DNA of 64,000 bases from Nonomuraea glycinis (lineage in GTDB: Bacteria > Actinomycetota > Actinomycetes > Streptosporangiales > Streptosporangiaceae): the NCBI RefSeq assembly GCF_014646515.1, contig NZ_BMNK01000001.1, positions 352,745 through 416,744 on the forward strand. Direction: 5' to 3'. The position numbers and the translations under genes were made by a program. Below are positions 8,101 to 15,274 of this stretch, one piece after another. Numbering within the stretch: the stretch's first letter is position 1; the number at the start of each line of letters is the position of its first letter. The notes under the pieces are model-generated. The model did no database searches, had not been told where the DNA came from, and worked only from the letters and a program-made list of their open reading frames with translations.

Positions 8101-11100
8101 CACCGAGGTCCGCTCCTACGCCGGCGCGAGCACCATCTCCACCAGCAAGGCGACCTTCGACGACTACGGCCGCCCGCGCACCGCCACCGACCCGCTCGGC
8201 AAGACCAGCACCACCACCTACACGCCGCCGGTCGGCTGGCCCCACACCGGGGTGGCCACCACCAACCCGCTTGGTCATACCGTCACCGCCCGGCTGTCGC
8301 ACACCTTGGGCGAGGCCGTCTCGGTCACCGACGCCAACGGCAAGACCACCGAGATGGACTACGACGCACTCGGCCGTACCACCGCGTTGTGGAAGCCGGG
8401 CCAGCCGCGCAGCGGCGGCACCCCGAGCGCGACCGTCGCCTACGACATCGCGTTCGACGGTTGGCAGGGACAGCCCACCGAGCCGATCAAGACCACCGTC
8501 AGCCAGCTGCTGACCGGCACCACCTACACGACCACCTACAGCTACGAAGACGGCCTCGGCCGCACCCGGGAAGCTCAGACCGCCTCCCCGGCCGGCGGCC
8601 GGATCGTCACCGCCACCACCTACGACCCGCGCGGCCTGACCGCGACCCAGTCCGAGCCGGTGCACAACACCGACGAGGCCGGCAGCGGCCTGCTCAACCC
8701 GGCGACCACCAGCCTGCCGCAGTGGACCAAGAACACCTACGACGACCAGGAACGGCCGGTCGCCACGATCGCCTACCACCTGGGCACGGAGCTGCGCCGC
8801 ACCACCACCGCCTACCCGGGCAGCGAACGCACCGAGGTCACCCCGCCGGTCGGCGGCAAGACGGCCACCGTCACCGACGTGTTCGGCCGCACCGTCAAGG
8901 TCGAGGAATGGTCGGACGGCGCCACCCACGCCGACACCACCTACGGCTACGACCTGAACGGCAACCTCACCACGATGACGGACGCCAACGGCAACGTCCG
9001 CACCTACACCCACGACTGGCTGAACCGGCGCACCGCCGCCACCGACCCCGACGCCGGATCCTCCAGCTACGGCTACGACCTGGCCGGGCAACTGGCGTGG
9101 AGCATCGACGGCAACAACCAGAAGATCTCCAACAGCTACGACGACCTCGGCCGCCGCACCGCCCAATGGGCCGGTGAGATCGGCACCGGCACCAAACTCG
9201 CCGAGTGGAGCTACGACACCCTCGCCAAGGGCCAGCCCACCGCCGCCACCCGCCACACCGCAGGCCGCCCCTACACCCAGACGGTGACCGGCTACGACAA
9301 CGACTACCGGCCCACCGGCAGCAAGGTCACCGTTCCCGCCAGTGAAGGCGCCCTCGGCGGCGACTACACCACCGCCCTGGCCTACGACGCGGCAGGCAAC
9401 CTCCGCGAACAGACCCTGCCCGCAGCAGGCGGCCTGCCCGCCGAAAAGGTCACCTTCTCCTACACCGACCTCGGCTTCGCCGACAGCATGACCTCCGACC
9501 TGGGCGGCTTCACCTACATCGAGAACACCGCCTTCACGCTGACCGGCAAGCTCGAAAGCCGCTCCCTCGGCGCCAACGGCCAGATCAAACGCCTGCTCGA
9601 ACGCGACCCCACCACCGACTGGCTGTCGCGCGTCACCACCCAATCCAAGGCCGACACCCCCACCCCCGACACCGTCCAGGACGACCAGTACGGCTACAAC
9701 ACCGCCGGCAACATCACGCGCGTCCTGGACGCCGCCTCGGCCGCCGACGGCACTACCGGCCAGTCCGAATGCTTCACCTACGACGGCTTACTCCGCCTCA
9801 AGACCGCTTACACCACCACCGCGAGCTCCTGCGCCGGCTCCGGCGACGGCCTCGGCATCGACCCCTACGACCAGGCCTACGCCTACGACAAGGTCGGCAA
9901 CCTCACCACCCTGACCTCCAACGGCCAGGCCGCCACCTACACCTACCCCACCCCCGGCGCCTCCGCCGTCCGCCCGAACGCCGTCACCGCCATCACCCAC
10001 CCCGACCGCACCGACACCTACGCCTACGACGACGCCGGCCAACTCGCCGCCCGCACCGTCGACGGCAAACAGGCCACCCTCACCTGGAACCCGCTCGGCC
10101 AACTCGACCAGGCCACCATCAACGGCCAGAACACCGCCATGGTGTACGACGCCGCAGGTGAACGCCTCATCCGCCGTGACCCCGACGCCAGCGTCACCCT
10201 TTGCCTCGGCTCAACCGAACTCAAGCTGATCGCGGGCCAGGTCACCGCCAAGCGCTACTACAGCTCCCCGGACGCCTCCCTGATCGCCATGCGTCAGAGC
10301 AGCGGCGTCACCTGGATGCTCGCCGGCCTGCACGGCAGCACCCAACTCGCCGTCAACGACGCCACCGGCGCGGTCAGCCGCGAACGCTACCTGCCCTTCG
10401 GCCAGCGCCGCGGCGGCGACGACCTGCCCTTCACCGACCGCGGCTTCCTCGGCAAAACCGAAGACCCCTCCACCGACCTCACCTATCTGGGCGCCCGCTA
10501 CTACGACCCCACCATCGCCAAATTCATCTCCACCGACCCCGAACTCGACCTGCGCACCCCCGAATGGGCCAACCCCTACAGCTACGCCGCCAACAACCCC
10601 ATCGACCAATCCGACCCCGACGGCCGCCGCGTCGACACCGGCGGCGGCAGCAAAGACACGAGCTACGGCTACTCCCGCAGCAAGAAACGCCCCAACGCCA
10701 ACCAGAACTTCGCCAAAACCCACCAGGCCAGCGGCAAGAAAAAGACCAGCCGCGAACGCAAGATCCACAGAGACCGGCAGAAGAAGACCGAGAAGCAGCG
10801 GAAGGACATCGCTGCTTGGAAGAAGCGTGAGGCCAAACGGTCCCAGCATCACAATCGTAAAGCAGCCATCGCAAAAGAAGACATCGAAGCCTATCGCTGG
10901 ACGATGCAAAACGTGGGGCTAGACGACGAGCACGGGATGGTCAGCTCCAGGTACCCGTCCATGCGGCAGACCCTGAAGACGCGCATCGGCGGCAAAACCC
11001 AAACGTCGATCAAAAGCGGACCGTGCAGCAGCTTCGTCCCCGGCACCAAAGTCCTCATGGCAGACGGCACCACCAAACCCATCGAAGACATCAAAGCCGG

Positions 11101-11812
11101 CGATAAGGTCATAGCCACAGACCCCGTGACCGGAGAAACGGCGGCCAAGCAGGTTCTCGCCCCGATCACCTCCAAGGGCGTCAAGAACCTGGTACGGGTA
11201 ACCGTGGGCAGCGATGATGAGGCGGGCATCCTTACCGCGACCGGCGAACATCCCTTCTGGGTGCCAACCATCCGGCAGTGGCAGCAGGCAAACACGCTAT
11301 GGCCAGGGCAGTATCTACGGACAGGCCAGGGTACCTACGTCCAAGTTTCGGCGATCACCGCGTGGACCTCCGCAGAACAGCGTGTCCACAACCTCACCGT
11401 AGCCGACACGCACACGTACTACGTGGTGGCAGGCGACCAGGCTATCCTGGTTCATAACAGCGCTGATCCCTTCGATGAAATTAATCCGAACGACGTCCGT
11501 TTTACGCACGACAGCGTTGGCCGTCGATTTAAGGATGGCCACACTATTGAAGAGACTAGAGACGCCCTCCGGGATGGTAAACTAAGCCCGCACGATCTCG
11601 ACCCGATCCGCCTGGTGGAGCGGGATGGAAAGCTCTATACACTTGACAATCGGCGTCTCGTGGCGTACCAGCAAGCTGGCCTGGATTCTGTCCCGCATCG
11701 GATGGCAACACCAGCTGAGATCCGGAAGGAGTGGCGTAAGAAGTTCACGACAGAGACGGATGGAGTGGGCATCAAGATCAGGGGTGGTGAGTGGCATGGA
11801 CCTTGTGACTGA
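5114..11812 (+). CDS. Secreted RHS/YD-repeat polymorphic toxin with Hint domain and ParB-like tip
   Basis: A 2232-residue modular toxin. Residues 1-40 carry an N-terminal hydrophobic export signal (LPVWFVALVIGLCSLVMISG). Next come an acidic/basic spacer and an SpvB-like N-terminal domain (FDYDVPLPEAPSVAG), then many YD repeats (for example TTYDPRGLTAT, YGYDLNGNLTTMTDANGN). The conserved RHS core YLGARYYDP at about 1791 ends in DPDGR. A very basic Lys/Arg-rich linker covers roughly 1855-1922. A Hint autoprocessing domain runs from Cys1971 (CSSFVPGTKVLM) to His2114-Asn2115 (LVHN). The 117-residue tip (VERDGKLYTLDNRRLVAY) looks like a ParB/sulfiredoxin-fold domain. By analogy with polymorphic toxins, Hint would release the tip into a rival cell. 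The tip DNA is visibly more A+T rich than the body, which suggests tip replacement. The 3' end overlaps the small gene downstream by 17 bases. Confidence 0.9.
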   Translation: MPSRRLPVWFVALVIGLCSLVMISGVGVPDVLISQAAASGPDPEQSVDGRAVPGKKVAKGAEDSVPKVEPRKPVWPKAGTAEVRVAEAGKVTEAEGLPVRVGSVKGAGLDRVTVQTLAPEAVRALGGVGIAARVTRADGEKAAGKVRAEFSYAGFRDAYGGNFAGRLQLLRLPACVLESPRPRSCVVRPVAVQSVNDPKAETVSAQVEATAPDAAPAPVKSAPGKEKKTAAEAMEAVQAAQFAAGSVYVLAAGLTGPDGNWGATDLKPSGTWQAGTSGGGFDYDVPLPEAPSVAGNGPDLSLQYDASSVDGQGRWTNNQSGVVGVGWDLSAGFIERRYRRCLVDNWYNGDAELIWEATERASGGALCWESPDQNDNDGSTNDQTQSDLVLSAGGRSASIVQDRTSQAWKTVPDFGWKVEQVAGGADGQPYWKITSQEGQVWRFGHDRDAQWQTPYVGNEHDPLGVADEPCYDRYFNDVIPPTCTGVWRWNLDQEIDSNENVIDYSYTRETNYFCLPSCIHETYRVLPYDRGGFLAEVTWGHNTQVAGSEPTARTVFITVPRDGEDVPTDLHCEQAMDCENDAIAFYSTSKLVSVETESLNPGSGEWDPVDRLDLTHEWIYQRTDFGWAFDPVLWLDTVQQMGVAAEPPVMLPPLDFDAVMLAGKMDYDTMSDWTDLLSWRMVPRIAGIANGMGGRIEVTYGQASPCGGGRGRVGGNYLADKTGDCYQLDMGSDPEQGYETWSRFFKQLATKVVERDMVAGSPDMVHQYEFLGTPRWIDPRQDIEPGQAPDKSEWRGYAQVRTLEGAGTDPSAYSVATRTFLGGTTDPITDFDGNTITDAKPLQGQVLQEQSWKMTALSPRAYTEVDSTRYEYTIQNTGNGPGTMDPALVLTTRERSREKLGTGAWRYTDERTAYNADGLPITVNDFGQEGVAGDNTCTSTTYARNTDAGQWLTAFPSVVEERAGDTCTSGTLIGKSITLYDLGTNPATNKPSDGNPTEVRSYAGASTISTSKATFDDYGRPRTATDPLGKTSTTTYTPPVGWPHTGVATTNPLGHTVTARLSHTLGEAVSVTDANGKTTEMDYDALGRTTALWKPGQPRSGGTPSATVAYDIAFDGWQGQPTEPIKTTVSQLLTGTTYTTTYSYEDGLGRTREAQTASPAGGRIVTATTYDPRGLTATQSEPVHNTDEAGSGLLNPATTSLPQWTKNTYDDQERPVATIAYHLGTELRRTTTAYPGSERTEVTPPVGGKTATVTDVFGRTVKVEEWSDGATHADTTYGYDLNGNLTTMTDANGNVRTYTHDWLNRRTAATDPDAGSSSYGYDLAGQLAWSIDGNNQKISNSYDDLGRRTAQWAGEIGTGTKLAEWSYDTLAKGQPTAATRHTAGRPYTQTVTGYDNDYRPTGSKVTVPASEGALGGDYTTALAYDAAGNLREQTLPAAGGLPAEKVTFSYTDLGFADSMTSDLGGFTYIENTAFTLTGKLESRSLGANGQIKRLLERDPTTDWLSRVTTQSKADTPTPDTVQDDQYGYNTAGNITRVLDAASAADGTTGQSECFTYDGLLRLKTAYTTTASSCAGSGDGLGIDPYDQAYAYDKVGNLTTLTSNGQAATYTYPTPGASAVRPNAVTAITHPDRTDTYAYDDAGQLAARTVDGKQATLTWNPLGQLDQATINGQNTAMVYDAAGERLIRRDPDASVTLCLGSTELKLIAGQVTAKRYYSSPDASLIAMRQSSGVTWMLAGLHGSTQLAVNDATGAVSRERYLPFGQRRGGDDLPFTDRGFLGKTEDPSTDLTYLGARYYDPTIAKFISTDPELDLRTPEWANPYSYAANNPIDQSDPDGRRVDTGGGSKDTSYGYSRSKKRPNANQNFAKTHQASGKKKTSRERKIHRDRQKKTEKQRKDIAAWKKREAKRSQHHNRKAAIAKEDIEAYRWTMQNVGLDDEHGMVSSRYPSMRQTLKTRIGGKTQTSIKSGPCSSFVPGTKVLMADGTTKPIEDIKAGDKVIATDPVTGETAAKQVLAPITSKGVKNLVRVTVGSDDEAGILTATGEHPFWVPTIRQWQQANTLWPGQYLRTGQGTYVQVSAITAWTSAEQRVHNLTVADTHTYYVVAGDQAILVHNSADPFDEINPNDVRFTHDSVGRRFKDGHTIEETRDALRDGKLSPHDLDPIRLVERDGKLYTLDNRRLVAYQQAGLDSVPHRMATPAEIRKEWRKKFTTETDGVGIKIRGGEWHGPCD

Positions 11813-12053
11813 CACTGAGCGAATCGTAACAAGGGAAGATTTGGCGAATTTCGTTGCAGCGTTGGCTGCTGCTGCGGATTCGCCGGAAGTAGATGAGTGG
11901 GAGAATAATAATCTCCCACGTTTCTTGGACGGACTATCGGGCTGGCTCTATGGGATGAGGGGCTACTTCGTGAATCAGGGTCTTAATGAGCCTGAGCAGC
12001 CTTCGTGGAAACTCGTAGGGGAAATGCTGGCGGCAGCAACCCTGTACGAGTAG
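11796..12053 (+). CDS. Small acidic protein, candidate immunity protein for the RHS tip (DUF7660-like)
   Basis: An 85-residue acidic protein starting at ATG 11796, with GGTGGTGAG just upstream inside the RHS gene. It overlaps the toxin's last 17 bases, the tight coupling expected of a toxin-immunity pair. The pattern TREDLANFVAALAAAA, WENNNLPRFLDGLSGWL and PSWKLVGEMLAAATLYE resembles the DUF7660 family, which is often found beside such toxins. No signal peptide or membrane segment is present, so it would act in the cytoplasm. The immunity role is inferred from position, size and charge. Confidence 0.7.
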   Translation: MDLVTDTERIVTREDLANFVAALAAAADSPEVDEWENNNLPRFLDGLSGWLYGMRGYFVNQGLNEPEQPSWKLVGEMLAAATLYE

Positions 12054-12208
12054 GCGGCCTGATCGGTCGATGCCGCTCGAAATTCTGCACCCCTTGTGAC
12101 CACGGCATCGGCGTCTCGAGACTTTGACCGGGGTTGATTCCATGCGTGCGACTGGCGACGCCTCCGCTGCTGGTAATAGCTGACCCAATTCGGGCAGGGT
12201 GTCCGCCG

Positions 12209-12727
12209 ATGTTTCCGGACCCGACCCTACCGGCAAGCTGGCGCTCGCTGCTGGCAGAGTTCCGACGCTGCTTCTCTTCCTCCACTTTCCCGGTGTTCTG
12301 TGCGCTGACCACGGGTTTGGTGGCCTGCACCCGGTTTCGCACGATCACCGGGATGCTGGTCGGCGCGGGGATGAACCTGCTGTGGCGGCACGAGCGCGCG
12401 CACCGCTTCTTCTCCCGCGCCTGCTGGTGCATCGACCACGTCGGCATGGTCGCAGCACGGCTGGTCATCGCCACGCTGGTCGAGGCCGGCGCACCGATCG
12501 TGGTGGCGATCGACGACAGCGTCACCCGCCGAAGCGGCAAGAAGGTGCACGGCGCGTTCTGGCAGTACGACGGCTCCACGCCGGACGGCAGGAAGACCAG
12601 CCGCGGCAACTGCTTCGTCACCCTCGGCATCATCGTCCACCTGCCGTTTCTCCCTCGAGCGGTCTGCCTGCCGGTCTTGGTCCGCTTGTACGTCAAGGAC
12701 GGTCCGTTTGGAATCCTGGAGCTCTAG
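12209..12727 (+). pseudogene. Truncated IS701-like (DDE_5) transposase remnant
   Basis: The reading frame from ATG 12209 begins PDPTLPASWRSLLAEF and carries the N-terminal transposase region with the first catalytic Asp context (IVVAIDDSVTRRSGKK) and GAFWQYDGS. It then breaks after CLPVLVRLY and runs into unrelated sequence, stopping at 12727. Intact relatives are about 400 residues; here only about 160 residues match, and the second and third catalytic acids are missing. No terminal inverted repeats or target duplication could be recognised. It lies between the toxin module and the graspetide operon and marks past insertion activity. Confidence 0.75.
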
Positions 12728-12829
12728 ACCGTGAAAACATGGAAAGGCTCGGAGATAATTTCGGAACATTTGCTCTCTCCCTTTGCCGGCGCGCCGTGGC
12801 TCGCTGGAGAGAATTCAAATGAATCGGTA

Positions 12830-13960
12830 TTACGGGAGTTCCCAGGAAAGCCCGTCAGGGTCGCCGAGCCAGATGCGCTGATCTTTTGATGTCACGGTGA
12901 GCCCGAAGCCCGACTGGTGGGGTCGGCCTGCCTCCATCCAGGTGAGGATGATCTCTTCTACCTGGTCCCACAGACGGTGTGGCCCGTGCTGATGGACCAC
13001 CCAGCCGCCGCCAGGCGATGGGCGGATGTCGGTCTGGGAGCCGGTGGTCACGTCATGCAGGACCAAGGTGTCTTCCGCCCACCCGTGGTGGGCCTGTGGG
13101 ACGGCGAGTTGGGCCACGAAGAGCGCCGTATCGTCCTTGAGGATTGCCGGGTCGACCTCGCTGTGACCGACTTCGCCGATGCCCATCTGCAAAGTAGGCC
13201 GTGGAGGCGCGGCGTGTGCCCGCGCAGGCATGAAGTAGACGTCATCCTCGCGGAATCGGCCGCTTGCAGTGCCGTCCTCGCTGACGTGGAGATGGGCGAA
13301 CGCGACTCCGCCCAGCCAGCCGAGCATGGGCGCCGTGATGGTTCCTTCATCCCTGAGCTGCCGGAGCCAGGCCAGCGGAATGGTTCGTACAGCGCACGTG
13401 GCGATCAGTTGATCATAGGGAGCATTGCTCTCATAGCCCAGCAGCCCGTCACCCTCGATGAGGGTAGGCGAGTAGCCGGCCTCGTTGATGGCTCGCTTCG
13501 CACGAGTCGCAATCACGGGGTCGTACTCGATGGATGTCACCGATGCCGCGCCCAAGCGGTGGCACATCAATGCCGTGGAGTAGCCGGTACCTGTGCCTAT
13601 CTCCAGAACCGTGTCCCCTTCGCGGACGCCCGCAGCTTCGAGCATCCGTACGACCAGGCTCGGTTGCGTGGATGATGACGTGGGTCGCAGGATCGTGACG
13701 GGCTCGGTCGCGTCCTCCGCGAGCACCCCATCGACCTGGGTCACCCAGGTCTCGTCCTCGTACGCCAAGGCGAGCCACTCTTCGGTGGTCATCTCTGTGC
13801 GATGCGTGGGTACCCAGCCGAGATGAGGATCGTGTCTGTAGACGGCGTCTCCCAGGAAGGTCGTGCGGGGCACCGCCTCCAAGGCTTCGCGCCAATCGGG
13901 AGACTTGATGCTCTCCGCCAGCGCTAGGCGGAGGTGTGCGGCAGTGGTCACGACCACCAT
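12830..13960 (-). CDS. PIMT-type (protein-L-isoaspartate) methyltransferase of the graspetide operon
   Basis: A 376-residue SAM-dependent methyltransferase related to protein-L-isoaspartyl O-methyltransferase. It has the substrate-loop block SSSTQPSLVVRML (about 95-107), motif I VLEIGTGTGYST (118-129) and an acidic strand SIEYDPV. A C-terminal extension of about 170 residues is characteristic of RiPP-associated forms. It overlaps the tgmB stop by 13 bases and is the last gene of the operon. In known clusters such as fuscimiditide, the partner enzyme methylates an Asp of the crosslinked peptide, which then cyclises to aspartimide. The same role is inferred here, with the Asp-Gly step of the precursor as the likely target. 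Confidence 0.87.
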   Translation of the reverse strand: MVVVTTAAHLRLALAESIKSPDWREALEAVPRTTFLGDAVYRHDPHLGWVPTHRTEMTTEEWLALAYEDETWVTQVDGVLAEDATEPVTILRPTSSSTQPSLVVRMLEAAGVREGDTVLEIGTGTGYSTALMCHRLGAASVTSIEYDPVIATRAKRAINEAGYSPTLIEGDGLLGYESNAPYDQLIATCAVRTIPLAWLRQLRDEGTITAPMLGWLGGVAFAHLHVSEDGTASGRFREDDVYFMPARAHAAPPRPTLQMGIGEVGHSEVDPAILKDDTALFVAQLAVPQAHHGWAEDTLVLHDVTTGSQTDIRPSPGGGWVVHQHGPHRLWDQVEEIILTWMEAGRPHQSGFGLTVTSKDQRIWLGDPDGLSWELP

Positions 13961-14925
13961 CCTTTGAGGATCTCGTCAGCGAAGGCTTGAGCCATCGCCT
14001 CGGCGTCGGGCAGCCAAGCCCACTGCCCGTTGGGATTGCATTCGATGAAGACCCATTGTCCGGTCTCTGCTTCGATCGCGAAGTCGAAGCAGCCGAAGGC
14101 CAGGCCGAAGGCGTCGAGATAGGCGTGCAGAGCTGCTTCGATCGGTTCGGGCACGTCGATCGGTTCGTGAACCAGCGTGCCCCAGTCTCCCCGACGCCAG
14201 TCCAGCGCGCCGTCAGGAGTCGTGATGCGGTACGCGAACACCTTCTGTCCGATCATGGTCACCCTGGCGTCCGCGTTCTTGAGAACCTGTACCTGGAACA
14301 TGTGCGCGGTCATCGCGATCGAGTCATCGATCTCGTGCTCGGTGACCGGCTGCGTCCATATCGCCGCGACCTGACCATCCGAGGCATGTGGAGCCCCTCG
14401 GAAAGACTTGTAGATGATCGGGCCGTGCTCGGCAGCGAACTCTCGTGCCCGCGCCGCATCGTTGGTGATCAAAGTTCGGGGTACGGGCATGCAGAGTTGG
14501 GCGGCCGTTTGGAGTTGGGCGGGCTTGAAGTCCGCCCGGTTGATCGCGCTGGGATGGTTGACGTACACGGCGCCGTGCAGGTTGTAGAGGACACCGCCAA
14601 GTCCATGCCAGGCCTCGGTGACGGCGAACTCTTTTTCCCTTTCCGGTAGGTGAGCGAAGCGGCTGGAGAAAGGGCTGGGACGGCGGTAGTACACCGCCCC
14701 GACCTCGTCCAGTGCGACGTCCCGGCTCGGCGTGTGGAGCCGGCCTGACCACTGGCCGAGCTCCACACCCATGTGGGCGTCGAACGACAGCACATCGCCG
14801 ATGTCAGCAGGGTCTACGTGCGCAACCTGCACGCCTTGACGCTCGTTGAGCGCCATGATCACCAGGTTGGCGGTTACGTCTTCCGCCGATGTGATCACTA
14901 TGACGGTGCTCTGCGGGGACTGCAT
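13948..14925 (-). CDS. tgmB: ATP-grasp graspetide ligase (TgmB family)
   Basis: A 325-residue ATP-grasp ligase that should form side-chain ester (or amide) links between Thr/Ser and Asp/Glu residues of TgmA. The start at ATG 14925 lies four bases after the tgmA stop, with AGAAG upstream, giving translational coupling. The N-terminal MvdD-like preATP-grasp domain (TVIVITSAEDVTANLVIMAL) is followed by AVYYRRPSPF. ATP-grasp signatures follow: GPIIYKSFRGAPHA (nucleotide-binding Lys), MIGQKVFAYRI, CFDFAIEAETG and FIECNPNGQWAWL, where the E-x-N metal ligands sit. The neighbours (precursor, PIMT) make the family assignment firm. Confidence 0.92.
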   Translation of the reverse strand: MQSPQSTVIVITSAEDVTANLVIMALNERQGVQVAHVDPADIGDVLSFDAHMGVELGQWSGRLHTPSRDVALDEVGAVYYRRPSPFSSRFAHLPEREKEFAVTEAWHGLGGVLYNLHGAVYVNHPSAINRADFKPAQLQTAAQLCMPVPRTLITNDAARAREFAAEHGPIIYKSFRGAPHASDGQVAAIWTQPVTEHEIDDSIAMTAHMFQVQVLKNADARVTMIGQKVFAYRITTPDGALDWRRGDWGTLVHEPIDVPEPIEAALHAYLDAFGLAFGCFDFAIEAETGQWVFIECNPNGQWAWLPDAEAMAQAFADEILKGWWS

Positions 14926-14929
14926 TCTG

Positions 14930-15178
14930 CTACTTCTGATCGGTGTTGGAGTCGTCCGCTGAATGGGGCGCGTTCGTCGCGCCGTCATGTGGCCTGGACT
15001 GGGTCACCGTTGCGAAGGTGCCCGTGTCCACCATCCTCAGCTTCTCGTCGAGAAAGCGGGTGACCTGAGTGGCGGGGTCGAGCTGAATTGTGGCGTAGGG
15101 CGTCGGGGTGAGCGGGTGGAGACGGGTGGCTCGGGTCAGGCCCCAAGGCTTTGTAGTTGCGCGTTGGACATCATCCAA
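14930..15178 (-). CDS. tgmA: Graspetide precursor peptide (TgmA family); start uncertain
   Basis: The conserved leader block KPWGLTR...PYATIQLDPATQVTRF is the hallmark of ATP-grasp-modified RiPP precursors. The C-terminal core begins around VDTGTFATVTQS, with four Thr and one Ser as ester donors. Asp acceptors follow in HDG, ADDS and TDQK. Donors first and acceptors last suggest a nested hairpin of ester links. The Asp-Gly pair is the likely site for aspartimide formation by the PIMT. The start is not clear: TTG 15178 (82 residues) has GGAGG only three bases upstream, while GTG 15220 (96 residues) and GTG 15257-15259 (109 residues) have no Shine-Dalgarno site. The best-spaced ATG (15173) is out of frame. 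The reading frame from KPWGL to the stop is secure. Confidence 0.85.
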   Translation of the reverse strand: MDDVQRATTKPWGLTRATRLHPLTPTPYATIQLDPATQVTRFLDEKLRMVDTGTFATVTQSRPHDGATNAPHSADDSNTDQK

Positions 15179-15274
15179 GGACCTCCGTGTGCAGGGAATT
15201 TCCTGGACGGAGATTGCCACGGAGTCACATGAGATGCATGCCTGCGTATGGCCATGCACAAAAGAGCATCGGCG

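Noticed and set aside
5051..9643. Long open frames on the minus strand opposite the RHS gene
   Set aside because: They have the low-complexity His/Arg/Val-rich make-up of antisense frames in GC-rich repeat coding DNA. The plus-strand frame has a full RHS domain order, so the antisense frames are shadows.
12209..12727. Intact insertion sequence
   Set aside because: Only the N-terminal part of the transposase remains, and no terminal repeats or target duplication were seen.
14930..15259. 12-residue frame from ATG 15173 as the real graspetide precursor
   Set aside because: It stops within the leader and has no conserved block; the KPWGLTR frame is clearly the precursor. It is kept only as a possible uORF.
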